A stretch of 53,876 bases of DNA from an uncultured Parvularcula sp. GTDB lineage: Bacteria; Pseudomonadota; Alphaproteobacteria; Caulobacterales; Parvularculaceae. The notes beneath the pieces were generated by a model, which did not search any database, was not told the origin of the DNA, and worked only from the letters and a program-made list of their open reading frames with translations. A program made the translations under genes and the position numbers. Positions 19,609 to 29,870 of the stretch are shown here, one piece after another; position 1 is the first letter of the stretch; the number at the start of each line of letters is the position of its first letter. The DNA lies in NCBI GenBank assembly GCA_937919225.1, contig CALFRH010000028.1, positions 1 to 53,876 of the forward strand, written 5' to 3'.

Positions 19609-21375
19609 ATGAACGACGCTGATCCGCCGCCAGAAACCGACCTAATGGGCGGCAACACGATCAGCCACCTTATTTCCCTGATCGCCGAGCGTCCTGTACT
19701 TGCCGCATCTGGTGTTATTCTTAGCGTTCTAAGCGCGCTATTCGCTTTTGCGCCCCATGCCACAGTGTTTGCACTGTATACCCACGTGGCTGCGGGCAGC
19801 TTACCTAATATCTCAACTGTTACTATCGCTGTTGTCGGCTTCATAGCTCTAACCTTTAGGTGGGTGCTGATATGGGCGGCAATGATGGCATCACATGTTT
19901 TGGCCTACAGCGCTCAACGTAAGTTACGTCAGCGTATTGCAGATCGTATGCTGAGGGCCCCGATGCACGAACTGTTGCAGAGATCTTCGGGGGATATTCG
20001 CGCGACGGTCGTAGATGATGTAGAAGCGTTAGAAGACGGTCTTGCTCATCTACTTCCAGACGTTATTGGAAATTCGATTGGATTACTTACGATATTTGGG
20101 ATTTTCGTTTATCTCGACTGGCGACTGGCACTTGCTGCGATCTTCTCGGTTATCATTGGCTTTGTATTTATGTCCCTACTAACCCGCGGACAATCGAGCG
20201 CAATAAGTGAGTATTTCGCGCTTAGAGCAAAAATCCAGGCAGTGACCACTGAGTATGTGAAGGCCCTGCCAGTGCTGCGCGTTTTTAATTACGATAGTAG
20301 TGCGACACAACGTATAAACCATCTGATCGACCATTTCAAAACAGTCACGAAGACCTTTTCTATCCGTTCATCTATTTCGCATACAGCTTTTTTGGTTTTC
20401 ATTACCTCTAACATTCTTGTGCTTGCCCCTATTGGGTATCTCCTCGTTAATAGGGGTGCGGTCACCGTATCCGAATTCGCCTTCGTACTCATTTTTTCCG
20501 TCGGTTTTGGTGACGCTTGCCTCACATTTCTCATCGGGCTTGTGCAGAGATTTGGAAGCTTAGGCGGTGTGATGAGCCGTATCGAAGAACTCCTAACTCT
20601 GCCCCAAATGCCGGAGCCGACACAACCACAAAAACCGCTTGGGACAGAGATCACGTTCAACGATGTATCTTTCAAGTACAATGAGCAGCCAGTATTGACC
20701 GGTCTTAGCTTTAGCATCTCCCCCGGAGAGCGCGTGGCACTGGTCGGACCATCCGGGAGCGGAAAAAGTACGTTGGTACGGCTTATTCCTCGATTTATGG
20801 ACGTAGACACAGGAAGTGTCACTGTTGGAGGGGTGGACGTTCGGCAGATCAAAGATGCCGATCTAGGGAGCACTATCTCGTTCGTATTTCAGGAAGTCTT
20901 CTTATTTTCCGAAACGGTCCGACACAACATTGCACTGGGAAACCCCAAAGCAACGGACAAGGATATTGAGGAAGCCGCTCGTCGGGCTCAAGCCCACGAC
21001 TTTATCATTGATCTACCCCACGGATATGACACACGCCTCAAGGAAGGGGGAGAGGGACTTTCTCTAGGACAGAAACAGCGCCTCTCTATCGCTCGGGCGA
21101 TCTTGAAGGATGCCCCCATTCTCATCCTTGATGAGGCGACCGCTTACGCTGATCCTGAAAATGAAGCGCGCGTCAGGGCTGCCCTCACGGAACTGACCAA
21201 AGGCAAAACCGTCTTTATGATCGCCCATCGATTGCGTTCTATTACTGATGTTGATCGTATCTTCGTTCTCGAAAATGGAAAGATTGTTCAACAGGGACAT
21301 CACAAAGATCTGTCCGTTAACGCTGGCCTCTATCGCACTCTTTGGCATAGCCAACAATCGGAGGAAGCCGCATGA
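19609..21375 (+). CDS. ABC exporter half-transporter (TMD-NBD), subunit 1
   Basis: 588 aa; Walker A GPSGSGKST, signature LSLGQKQR, Walker B ILILDEAT. Confidence 0.9.
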   Translation: MNDADPPPETDLMGGNTISHLISLIAERPVLAASGVILSVLSALFAFAPHATVFALYTHVAAGSLPNISTVTIAVVGFIALTFRWVLIWAAMMASHVLAYSAQRKLRQRIADRMLRAPMHELLQRSSGDIRATVVDDVEALEDGLAHLLPDVIGNSIGLLTIFGIFVYLDWRLALAAIFSVIIGFVFMSLLTRGQSSAISEYFALRAKIQAVTTEYVKALPVLRVFNYDSSATQRINHLIDHFKTVTKTFSIRSSISHTAFLVFITSNILVLAPIGYLLVNRGAVTVSEFAFVLIFSVGFGDACLTFLIGLVQRFGSLGGVMSRIEELLTLPQMPEPTQPQKPLGTEITFNDVSFKYNEQPVLTGLSFSISPGERVALVGPSGSGKSTLVRLIPRFMDVDTGSVTVGGVDVRQIKDADLGSTISFVFQEVFLFSETVRHNIALGNPKATDKDIEEAARRAQAHDFIIDLPHGYDTRLKEGGEGLSLGQKQRLSIARAILKDAPILILDEATAYADPENEARVRAALTELTKGKTVFMIAHRLRSITDVDRIFVLENGKIVQQGHHKDLSVNAGLYRTLWHSQQSEEAA

Positions 21376-23153
21376 CAACAAAGCAGAGCTCTTCCTTCGA
21401 TATCGTTTTCAAGATGATGTTCAGGGACAAGGCGACGGGCGCGGGTAAATATCTGTTTGGCATTTGCCTTCGCATCATCGAAACCTGCGCTGCGGCTATG
21501 CCTGCTCTGATCGTGGTATTGACCCTCAGCTTTCTTCAACAAACCCAATCAGCGCTAGCAATAGTAGCCATTATCTGTGTAACTACCTTTGCTGTTCGCT
21601 CTACCGTCCTTATGTGGTCAAGCATACAATTCTTCGACTTTGGCTTTGACCTTGGGGCCCATACGCGAAAGTCCATTGTAGAGTCTCTATTTATAGGTTC
21701 ATTGGGAAAGATAGACGCTTTCGGCCCGTCAAAGATCGTTAGCCTGATGTCAGATGCCGCTTACGAGGTCGAAACATTTGCATCAGAACGATCAGCGGAC
21801 TTTGTCGCTACTGTACTGGGTGTCGTTGTCATCATTGGCGCTACCTTTTTCTTCGATTGGCGGTTGGCGCTGACACTCATTGGGGTCTTAGGCTTCGCCG
21901 GGCTTTTTCTCAGCAAAACACAGACCATGGCCAAGCGCCTGTGGGTAGAGCGTCAGGTCAAAACAGGCAGTGTTTCCATCGCCCTTGGTGAGTTTATTGG
22001 AGGCATGTCCGTATTGCGTATGTTTGGCACCGTGGGAGAAGCAAAACAAGTATTTGAGGAAAGCGTCGCTGCCCTCCATGAAATGTGGCTGCGGTACGAA
22101 AAAACGCTTACCCCCCTTGCCATATGTGCTGGTGCCCTGATGGATTTGGCACCTGTTGCGGCTGTTATTCTCGCAGCTATACTGTACGAGAGTGACCTTA
22201 TCAGTGCGGATGCAATGATCGGGTTTTCTGTATTTGCGCTTGCTGTTGGCGTACCGCTCAAGCGCATATTGATATATTTTACGACGCTTGATCTAGCAGT
22301 GAGTAGCTTTTCAAGGCTTCACTCTTTCTTTGAGGGAACCCGCCCGCCTTCCGTTACGTCTGAGACAATAAAGGATGCTAGCATTCCGGCTTTGCCGGCC
22401 ATCGAGTTTCGGGATGTATCATTCACCTATCCCGATACTGAAGGAAACAACAGCCAGGTGGTTCTGCAGGATGTGAGCTTCTCTCTGCCACAGGGAGGTT
22501 TAACAGCTATTGTCGGTCCAAGCGGGTCTGGTAAATCAACAGTTCTTAAACTGATCATGCGTCACTGGGATCCAAAGACCGGCGAGATATTTGTCGAGGG
22601 CGATAACGTAAAGTCTTTTTCAATTGAGGATATCGCAACGCGCGTGTCATCGGTTCCCCAAGAAGTCTATCTGTTCCGCGACTCCGTTCGCGCCAATCTC
22701 CAGATTGCCAATCCCACCGCAACGGATGCAGAGTTATGGCATGCACTCGATTGCGCGCAAGCAACTCCCTTCATTAATGACATGCCTGGGGAACTAGATG
22801 CTGAAATCGGCGAGGGAGGGCTTTCCCTTTCTGGCGGTGAACGCCAACGCTTATCCATCGCACGGGCGATGCTTAAAGAGGCTCCCCTTCTATTGCTTGA
22901 CGAACCAACCGCGTCCATCGATGGCGCCAGCGCGAGGCGCATCATGGCGGCGTTAGGGAGCGAAAAATCAGATAAAACGGTTATTGTGGTGTCTCACGCT
23001 CTATTTAGTATTAAGCATGCGGACCAAATTTTGGTCTTGAATAATGGGCGATTAGAAGAAACAGGAACGCATGAAACACTACTTCGAGCAAAGGGATTAT
23101 ATCACCGTTTGTGGACGACTGAAGAAAACGCGAAAAGCTGGAGTGTCGGTTAA
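21372..23153 (+). CDS. ABC exporter half-transporter (TMD-NBD), subunit 2
   Basis: 593 aa; Walker A GPSGSGKST, signature LSGGERQR, Walker B LLLLDEPT; 4-bp overlap with subunit 1. Confidence 0.9.
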   Translation: MTTKQSSSFDIVFKMMFRDKATGAGKYLFGICLRIIETCAAAMPALIVVLTLSFLQQTQSALAIVAIICVTTFAVRSTVLMWSSIQFFDFGFDLGAHTRKSIVESLFIGSLGKIDAFGPSKIVSLMSDAAYEVETFASERSADFVATVLGVVVIIGATFFFDWRLALTLIGVLGFAGLFLSKTQTMAKRLWVERQVKTGSVSIALGEFIGGMSVLRMFGTVGEAKQVFEESVAALHEMWLRYEKTLTPLAICAGALMDLAPVAAVILAAILYESDLISADAMIGFSVFALAVGVPLKRILIYFTTLDLAVSSFSRLHSFFEGTRPPSVTSETIKDASIPALPAIEFRDVSFTYPDTEGNNSQVVLQDVSFSLPQGGLTAIVGPSGSGKSTVLKLIMRHWDPKTGEIFVEGDNVKSFSIEDIATRVSSVPQEVYLFRDSVRANLQIANPTATDAELWHALDCAQATPFINDMPGELDAEIGEGGLSLSGGERQRLSIARAMLKEAPLLLLDEPTASIDGASARRIMAALGSEKSDKTVIVVSHALFSIKHADQILVLNNGRLEETGTHETLLRAKGLYHRLWTTEENAKSWSVG

Positions 23154-23262
23154 TCCACGTTGCGCCGAGCATACATTTTCACAACAGGCACGTCAGCGAA
23201 ACACAAAAACACCGCTTAACGAAGAGATCAGCGAAACAGACAGGTACACTTTTCCCTACCGA

Positions 23263-24396
23263 TTAAGATATTTTCCCCAACCCAACAATTGCCTGATCGA
23301 GAATCCGCCGTCCGTGGGCGAGCACAGACTGCCCCCAAGCTTCATCAAGCGGTGCGAACTGTCTAGCAAACGCCTCTACAATATCTTCACGCTGATCCCG
23401 AACGCCTCCACGGTAAGCCCAATTCTCACGCAGCACATCACCCATATATTCAGAAATTGGATAAGTTCCGAACTCCACAACGCAGGTTACGCTTCGCTCC
23501 AGTGCCTGTGTCATATCATGGAGCCCCGCAGCAATAACGCCGGAATAATCTGGACGCTTGAAAGTTTTTTCCTCACCACCAGGATTAATCGCCTTTGCAT
23601 TAATCGTGTCGTATCCAAACCACTCCTCCGCACGGCGCCAAGCAGGCCCACTTGGTTCGTTGAAGCACAAGAACACCGTTTCGCCGTAGTCGCCATAGCC
23701 TGTATGAAAGTCGATAATAGCCACATCGATTGCTGTTTTCAGGTACGGCTCAACAGCTTTTTTTATATGTGTAACTGACCATTGTTCTTCACTCCCCCCA
23801 AAGTCTAATGCACCCTGGTGGCGATATTGCCCTGCGGACATCGTGTTCATCACACGGTCAAGCCCCCACTCATCACTCTTTGCATCGAGGGCTGCGAGAT
23901 GTTGTTTGATAACATCACTCTCCGGCGATTGCGGATGAAGAATATCATATATCTCGTCAAAATCTCTATTCAGATGTTCAACATCTGCAAGGTCACGAAA
24001 ATTTCTGTTTAGATCCACATTGTTCTCGTTCGTCCGTGCACGATGAGAGAAACCCCAAGGGTTTGCAGCGTGAATATGGAGAACACCAGTATCGGGCGTT
24101 AGATCAATTTTGCCATCGGCGTGATCACGCAGCCACTGGCTTTGTATACCAGAGCCAGCTGGTCCTTCCACACCATGAACAGCGCTCAGTGTAATCAGAA
24201 GGCGTTTCGGCGCATCAGGACCGATATAAGCAGTGTCCATTGAAAGTGTTTCACCACTAGCGCCCGCTTCACTCGGCAACACGTAGGTTGTCAGCCGCGC
24301 CGTAAGGGCCGCATCGATGAAGCGCTGACGGCATTCACTATACTCTACAGGTAAAATCATAGAACATCCGTTCGTCAAATCGATTGCATTTCTCAC
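23263..24396 (-). CDS. M14/DUF2817-like zinc carboxypeptidase family protein
   Basis: 377 aa; HGVEGPAGSGIQSQWL, NENNVDLNRNF, AIIDFHTGYGDYGET. Confidence 0.75.
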   Translation of the reverse strand: MRNAIDLTNGCSMILPVEYSECRQRFIDAALTARLTTYVLPSEAGASGETLSMDTAYIGPDAPKRLLITLSAVHGVEGPAGSGIQSQWLRDHADGKIDLTPDTGVLHIHAANPWGFSHRARTNENNVDLNRNFRDLADVEHLNRDFDEIYDILHPQSPESDVIKQHLAALDAKSDEWGLDRVMNTMSAGQYRHQGALDFGGSEEQWSVTHIKKAVEPYLKTAIDVAIIDFHTGYGDYGETVFLCFNEPSGPAWRRAEEWFGYDTINAKAINPGGEEKTFKRPDYSGVIAAGLHDMTQALERSVTCVVEFGTYPISEYMGDVLRENWAYRGGVRDQREDIVEAFARQFAPLDEAWGQSVLAHGRRILDQAIVGLGKIS

Positions 24397-24417
24397 TCAT
24401 TAATTTGAATACCACTC

Positions 24418-26034
24418 TTATTGGACACCACGTAGTATAATATCAGCCGCCTTTTCGCCTATCATGATACTTGGCGCATTTGTATTGCCGCGCGGAATTG
24501 TTGGCATAATGGAAGCATCAGCGATCCTCAATCCATCAACATGACGGACTCGCAGCTCTGGATCGACAACGGAATTTACGTCGTTCCCCATTCGGGCAGT
24601 TCCCACAGGATGGTAGAGTGTCTCCCCCTCCGTTCTTAGATAATTATCAATATCCTCATCCGATTGAACGCCACCTCCAGGAGCAACCTCTGATCCACGG
24701 TACTCTGAAAATGCCGACGCACTAAAGATCTCGCGTGTCTTCCTAAGTCCATCGCGCATACGAATTATATCATCGTCGACCGTGTAGTAATTAAACAAAA
24801 TCTCTGGTGGCTCACTGGGGTTCTGAGACTGGATCTTAACATGGCCGCGGCTTTCGGGCTTTAGCAAGCAAATACTAATTCCAAATCCATGTTTGAACGC
24901 AACGCCAACAGCCCCGTCAGCATATAGCAAAGGCGCAAAATGAAGCTGAATGTCAGGAAGTGTTTCATCGTCACGAGTAGAGAAAAACGCACCGGCTCTG
25001 CAGGTGAACCCAGCAAGCGGCCCTTGTCCTGCGAAGTAGGCGTTCGCAAACGAGCCGAGAAAACCAAACGGGTTCCGAGCAAGCCCATTTAACGAAACGG
25101 GTTTTTTACAAGTATACCACAATGACGTATCGATATGATCAGCTAAATTCAGTCCTACTTCTTTATTCTCCACCAACACTTCAACGCCTACTGACTTTAA
25201 GTGCTGACCGTCTCCGACACCTGAGTGTTGAAGAATATGTGGACTGCCTATAACACCGGCTGAAAGAATAACCTCCTTGTTCGCGCGAATGACCTGCTGC
25301 CCAGACGGGCTATCGATCTTGACTCCTGCAGCACGTTTTCCATCCCAGACAACGCGGTGCGTCGTCGAATTTTTGAGGATGGTTAAATTAGGTCGGTTTT
25401 CCGCCTCACGCAAAAATGTGCGGGCCGTGCTCGCTCGCTTTGAGCCTTTGTGCGTGAGCGTCTGCTGATACCAACCAGCACCGATCTGATCGGACCCGTT
25501 AAAGTCCTCATTATGCGGCAACCCTACTTCATGGCACGCTTCGAGAAAGACGGAGTCTAACGGCGTTACTGGCTTGCATTGCTTTGTTTGTAGGGGACCC
25601 ATTGAACCATGCCATTGATCTGCCGGCCCATCATAGTTTTCCGATTTACGAAAGTATGGCAGCACATCCTCATAACCCCATCCCTCTCCAGCAGCGGCGC
25701 GCCACTCCTCATAATCTTCACGGTTTCCCCGCACATACAACATACCATTCAATGCCGAGGACCCCCCCATCACCATACCACGGGGACATGATATCGACCG
25801 GATCTTCAACCCAGGCTCCGCGGCCGTCATGTACTTCCAGCTATACCAGGAGTTATTTAAGACGGGCAGCATACCAACGGGATTCGATATCAGGGGCGAC
25901 GAATCCGATGGACCGGCTTCAATCAGAATTACCGAAACATTGGGTTTTTCAGAGAGTCGAGCAGCGATGGCGCAACCAGCCGACCCTGCTCCAACAACGA
26001 TGTAATCAGCATTAATATTATTATTCACAGTCAT
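24418..26034 (-). CDS. GMC-family FAD-dependent alcohol oxidoreductase (choline dehydrogenase-like)
   Basis: 538 aa; DYIVVGAGSAGCAIAARLSE, GGSSALNGMLYVRGNREDYEEW, ILSAGVIGSPHILQHSGVGD. Confidence 0.9.
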   Translation of the reverse strand: MTVNNNINADYIVVGAGSAGCAIAARLSEKPNVSVILIEAGPSDSSPLISNPVGMLPVLNNSWYSWKYMTAAEPGLKIRSISCPRGMVMGGSSALNGMLYVRGNREDYEEWRAAAGEGWGYEDVLPYFRKSENYDGPADQWHGSMGPLQTKQCKPVTPLDSVFLEACHEVGLPHNEDFNGSDQIGAGWYQQTLTHKGSKRASTARTFLREAENRPNLTILKNSTTHRVVWDGKRAAGVKIDSPSGQQVIRANKEVILSAGVIGSPHILQHSGVGDGQHLKSVGVEVLVENKEVGLNLADHIDTSLWYTCKKPVSLNGLARNPFGFLGSFANAYFAGQGPLAGFTCRAGAFFSTRDDETLPDIQLHFAPLLYADGAVGVAFKHGFGISICLLKPESRGHVKIQSQNPSEPPEILFNYYTVDDDIIRMRDGLRKTREIFSASAFSEYRGSEVAPGGGVQSDEDIDNYLRTEGETLYHPVGTARMGNDVNSVVDPELRVRHVDGLRIADASIMPTIPRGNTNAPSIMIGEKAADIILRGVQ

Positions 26035-26113
26035 TAAAGCCTTATACTGTCTGAAAATCTGACGTCGAAACCTCTTTGGTGCAGCTCAACCGAAGTTAAA
26101 ATACCGCTTAGCG

Positions 26114-27757
26114 TTAGTTCACAGCTCGCTCAAACCCGGCCCAATAGGGTTTCCGAAGTTCGTGTTTTAACACCTTACCGCTTGGATTGCGCGGCAGAGC
26201 GGCAACAAAGTCTACTGACTTTGGACATTTAAATCCTGCGAGCTTTTCTCGACAGTCTGTAATCACAACATCGTCAGAGACCTGAGCCTCGTCGCGTAAC
26301 GCAATAACGGCTTTTACTTCTTCGCCCCATTTTTTGCTCGGTACACCAATAACCGCAGCTTCAGCAACATAGGGCAAGGCGTGCAAAACAGCTTCAACCT
26401 CGCGCGGATATATGTTTTCCGCACCTGATACGACGACATCCTTAAATCGGTCTTTGATGAACAGAAGCCCGTCTTCATCAATACAACCAGCATCGCCAGT
26501 GCGTAGCCATCCGTCCTCCGACAAAACAGCCGCCGTCTCTTTCGGCTTACCCGCATACCCTTTGGTCATGACCTGTGGGCCCTTGGCAAGAATTTCGCCA
26601 ATCTCACCTGGGGGCATATCATCGCCAGACGGGCCAACAACGCGCAGTGCCGAGCCAGTGACCGGGCGACAAGCGCTTTCTAGTATTTCAGCTCGTCCCT
26701 CAAGAGCTCGCTTGTGATCTGCCCAGGAAAGCGCGGAAATCACGCCTGTTGTTTCGGTGAGCCCATATCCTTGCGTAAACCGGCACCCAAACACCTCAAT
26801 CGCGTGTTCAAGAACAGACGGCGAGATAGCAGATCCGCCATAGACAATTTGTTGTAAGGCCGAAAAGTCAGTATCTGCCGCAGCTGGATGATCCAGGCAC
26901 GCCTGAATCATAGCAGGAACGATCATCATATGGGAGATACGTTCCGCCTCCAGCGTTGCTAAAAATGTCTCCGTCTCAAAGGCCGAGTGAATAACCACCA
27001 ACTCGCCCAAAAACGCGCCTGCTAAAAACGTCACCAGGGCCGATGTGTGGAACATCGGTGTCACAAGGATTGAGGCATCCCCTTCGCCATATCTGTAGTC
27101 ATAGGCCATGACTTGCTGGAGGGTTTGCGCCACCAGATTATCATGGGTCTGCAACACGCCCTTCGGCACCCCCGTTGTGCCACTCGTGTAAAGCTGAAAG
27201 ACAGCGTCTTGATCGCCTGCGTCCAACGGCTTGCTGTCATCGAATTGAGTGCTCTCTTCCGCGATCACATTGGTGAATGACGTCCAATCACCAATTTCTT
27301 CCTTGCCAAAAATGAACCGGTGAGCCTCCCCCCCAGCCGACATCATCGCCTTGTCAGCCGTTTCCGCCAAGTCATCGTCAGCCAAGACCACGGCAGGATC
27401 CGCGTCATTCAATAATGTGGTGATCTCGTGCGCGGTAAGGCGAATGTTCAACGGTGTAAAGATGAATCCGCCCATCGCGCAGCCAAAGAGTGCGACGACC
27501 ATATCAACACAGTTGCGAGACAAACAGGCAACACGTGCGCCACTTGGAACGTCCCTGGCCTTAAGAATGCTCGCAAACGTGCGGGCCTCGTTCCAAAACG
27601 CCGCGTAGGTGAGCGCCCGACCGTCATCTTTTACGAAGGGGGCATCTGGACGGGCACGCGCATGTTGGGCAACGAAGTCTTCGATCCTCATGAAAGAGGT
27701 ATGAAGCGTTGAACCATTAGACATAGACCCGTCCTTTGGACCGCAGCCGATCTGCAA
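26114..27757 (-). CDS. AMP-binding acyl-CoA synthetase
   Basis: 547 aa; QLYTSGTTGVPKGVLQTH, GYGLTETTGV, DVVVSGAENIYPREVEAVL. Likely start is MSNGS at 27724, overlapping the upstream stop. Confidence 0.9.
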   Translation of the reverse strand: MQIGCGPKDGSMSNGSTLHTSFMRIEDFVAQHARARPDAPFVKDDGRALTYAAFWNEARTFASILKARDVPSGARVACLSRNCVDMVVALFGCAMGGFIFTPLNIRLTAHEITTLLNDADPAVVLADDDLAETADKAMMSAGGEAHRFIFGKEEIGDWTSFTNVIAEESTQFDDSKPLDAGDQDAVFQLYTSGTTGVPKGVLQTHDNLVAQTLQQVMAYDYRYGEGDASILVTPMFHTSALVTFLAGAFLGELVVIHSAFETETFLATLEAERISHMMIVPAMIQACLDHPAAADTDFSALQQIVYGGSAISPSVLEHAIEVFGCRFTQGYGLTETTGVISALSWADHKRALEGRAEILESACRPVTGSALRVVGPSGDDMPPGEIGEILAKGPQVMTKGYAGKPKETAAVLSEDGWLRTGDAGCIDEDGLLFIKDRFKDVVVSGAENIYPREVEAVLHALPYVAEAAVIGVPSKKWGEEVKAVIALRDEAQVSDDVVITDCREKLAGFKCPKSVDFVAALPRNPSGKVLKHELRKPYWAGFERAVN

Positions 27758-29870
27758 TCACGTCTGGAGGCGCAAGGTGATTTCCATAGGTTGACGCCAG
27801 GTCATTTGCACGCTGCAAAAATGCTGCGGCACCGACAGTGTCGATAAAGCTGACGGGTCCCCCCCAGGTGAGCGGATAAGACCACCCTAGGACCGCGCCC
27901 ACATCCGCTTCACGCGGATCAGTCACGACACCCTCAGCCATACAATGCAGCGTCTCTATCGATTGTGCGTAAAGCAATCGATCAATGACGTCTTGAATTG
28001 GTGGCTGTTCCGAAGCCACGGCCCAATTTTCGCTAAGACCGCGCCATAGAGTCTTTGTGCGGTCAGGGTGGTAGTCGTAAAATCCAGCGCTTGTTTTCCG
28101 CCCCATACGGTCATGGGTTTCAACCATCGCTTCCAGCACCGCGTCACCTGGGTGCTCTTGAAAGGCTGACCCCAGCGCCGCCTTAGCCTCGCGTCGGATC
28201 AAAAGGTTGAGGTCGAGCGCTGTCAAATCGAGAAGGTTGAGGGGACCAAACGGCATGCCGCCCAACTTGCCGCCATTTTCGATAAGTGCCGGCGCGACGC
28301 CTTCGGTCAGCATCCGTAGCCCTTCAAACTCGTATGATGTAACCACGCGACTTGTGTAAAAGCCGCGGGAGTCACGCACCGTAATCGGCGTTTTACCGAT
28401 GGCCTTAGCGGCGTCCATCGCATGGGCCAGACAGTTATCATCGGTTCCCTCACCACTGATGATTTCCAAAAGCTCCATCCGATCAACCGGTGAGAAAAAG
28501 TGCATTCCCAAGAAACGTTCGGGAGCATCGAGCGCTTCAGCAAGTTCACTGATCAATAGCGATGTTGTGTTACTAGCAAGGCAATAGTCACCTGACAGAG
28601 CGTCTTCCATTTTCTTTAGAATATCGCGCTTCAACTCAACGGACTCGAAAACGGCTTCAATAGCCAAATCAGCGCCATCAAGGGCAGCCAAATCCGTCGT
28701 TGGATGCAAACGGCCTAAAATCTCCGCCTGGGTTGCATCATCAATTTTAGCGCGCGCCATAGCTTTTTCAGCATAGGCGATGCCCTTCTCGGCCTGCGCC
28801 TGATCTTGGTCAATCATCACCACATCTAGGCCACTGCGCGCGCACGTGTAGGCGATCCCCGCCCCCATCATACCAACGCCAACAACACCCACCTTACGGG
28901 GCTGCCAATCGGGTGCGCCAGACGGACGTCGGGCAAGTTTACGCAGCTCATCTTTGAACGTAACGCCGGTGCGCATAAAGTTTCTGGCACTTGGATCAGC
29001 GAGGGTTTTGGCGAAATATTGCGCCTCGCTAGCGAGCCCCTGGTCCATCGTGGCCATTGACCCTTCATATACCGCAGCCACCACCCCAGCTTTACCCGGT
29101 GAAGTCTTTGACCGCCCTGCACAAAGCGAAGGGTTGGTCAGATCAAAGAGCATACTAACGCCAGGCGCATGAGCATCGCCGCCTGGCAGTTTAAATTTCT
29201 TCTCATCCCACGCTTGCGTCGCCGACGGCTCTGTCTTTAACCAAGCGCGCGCGGCGGAAGCTGCTTCGCCGGGCGAGACGACCTCATCGACAAGGCCAAT
29301 TTCTGCAGCCTTGGTGACGTTGACTGAACGCCCCTCTAACAAGAGCGGCAGGGCGGCTTTAATACCGGCCAGGCGGATTGCCCGCTGGGTTCCCCCACCC
29401 CCGGGGACAAGCCCCAAGGTGACATCGGGAAAACCCAACTTCGTCTCAGAATTGTCCCCAACATAACGTCGGTGTGCGGCGAGACAGACCTCAAATCCGC
29501 CGCCTAGCGCGCTGCCTTCAATCGCAACGGCAACCGGTTTACCACCGGTTTCAAGGGTGCGAAGCGCCGACTGCAAGGGACGGCATTGGTCAAGCAATGG
29601 CTCATAACGCTCAGCCCCCTCTGCATTAGAGTCTGAAAACACATTATAGGCATCAATCAGTCGATCGACATCGTGACCAGCGCTGAAGAGCGACTTACCG
29701 CTTTCAATGAGAATGCCGGTTACCCCGTCATCCGCCATCAGTGAACTGACAGCGACGTGGAAAGCATCCACCGCGTCCGCAGTTAAGAGATTTGTGGACT
29801 GATCAGGATCATCCCAGGTAATCGTTGCGATACCATCGGCCGACTTGTTGATTGAAAAAGCGTTTGTCAT
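27717..29870 (-). CDS. Bifunctional enoyl-CoA hydratase / 3-hydroxyacyl-CoA dehydrogenase (FadJ/FadB-like)
   Basis: IEGSALGGGFEVCLAAHRRYV crotonase motif plus GVVGVGMMGAGIAYTCARSGLDVVMID Rossmann motif. Start taken at MTNAFS, giving an ATGA overlap with the thiolase stop. Confidence 0.9.
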   Translation of the reverse strand: MTNAFSINKSADGIATITWDDPDQSTNLLTADAVDAFHVAVSSLMADDGVTGILIESGKSLFSAGHDVDRLIDAYNVFSDSNAEGAERYEPLLDQCRPLQSALRTLETGGKPVAVAIEGSALGGGFEVCLAAHRRYVGDNSETKLGFPDVTLGLVPGGGGTQRAIRLAGIKAALPLLLEGRSVNVTKAAEIGLVDEVVSPGEAASAARAWLKTEPSATQAWDEKKFKLPGGDAHAPGVSMLFDLTNPSLCAGRSKTSPGKAGVVAAVYEGSMATMDQGLASEAQYFAKTLADPSARNFMRTGVTFKDELRKLARRPSGAPDWQPRKVGVVGVGMMGAGIAYTCARSGLDVVMIDQDQAQAEKGIAYAEKAMARAKIDDATQAEILGRLHPTTDLAALDGADLAIEAVFESVELKRDILKKMEDALSGDYCLASNTTSLLISELAEALDAPERFLGMHFFSPVDRMELLEIISGEGTDDNCLAHAMDAAKAIGKTPITVRDSRGFYTSRVVTSYEFEGLRMLTEGVAPALIENGGKLGGMPFGPLNLLDLTALDLNLLIRREAKAALGSAFQEHPGDAVLEAMVETHDRMGRKTSAGFYDYHPDRTKTLWRGLSENWAVASEQPPIQDVIDRLLYAQSIETLHCMAEGVVTDPREADVGAVLGWSYPLTWGGPVSFIDTVGAAAFLQRANDLASTYGNHLAPPDVIADRLRSKGRVYV

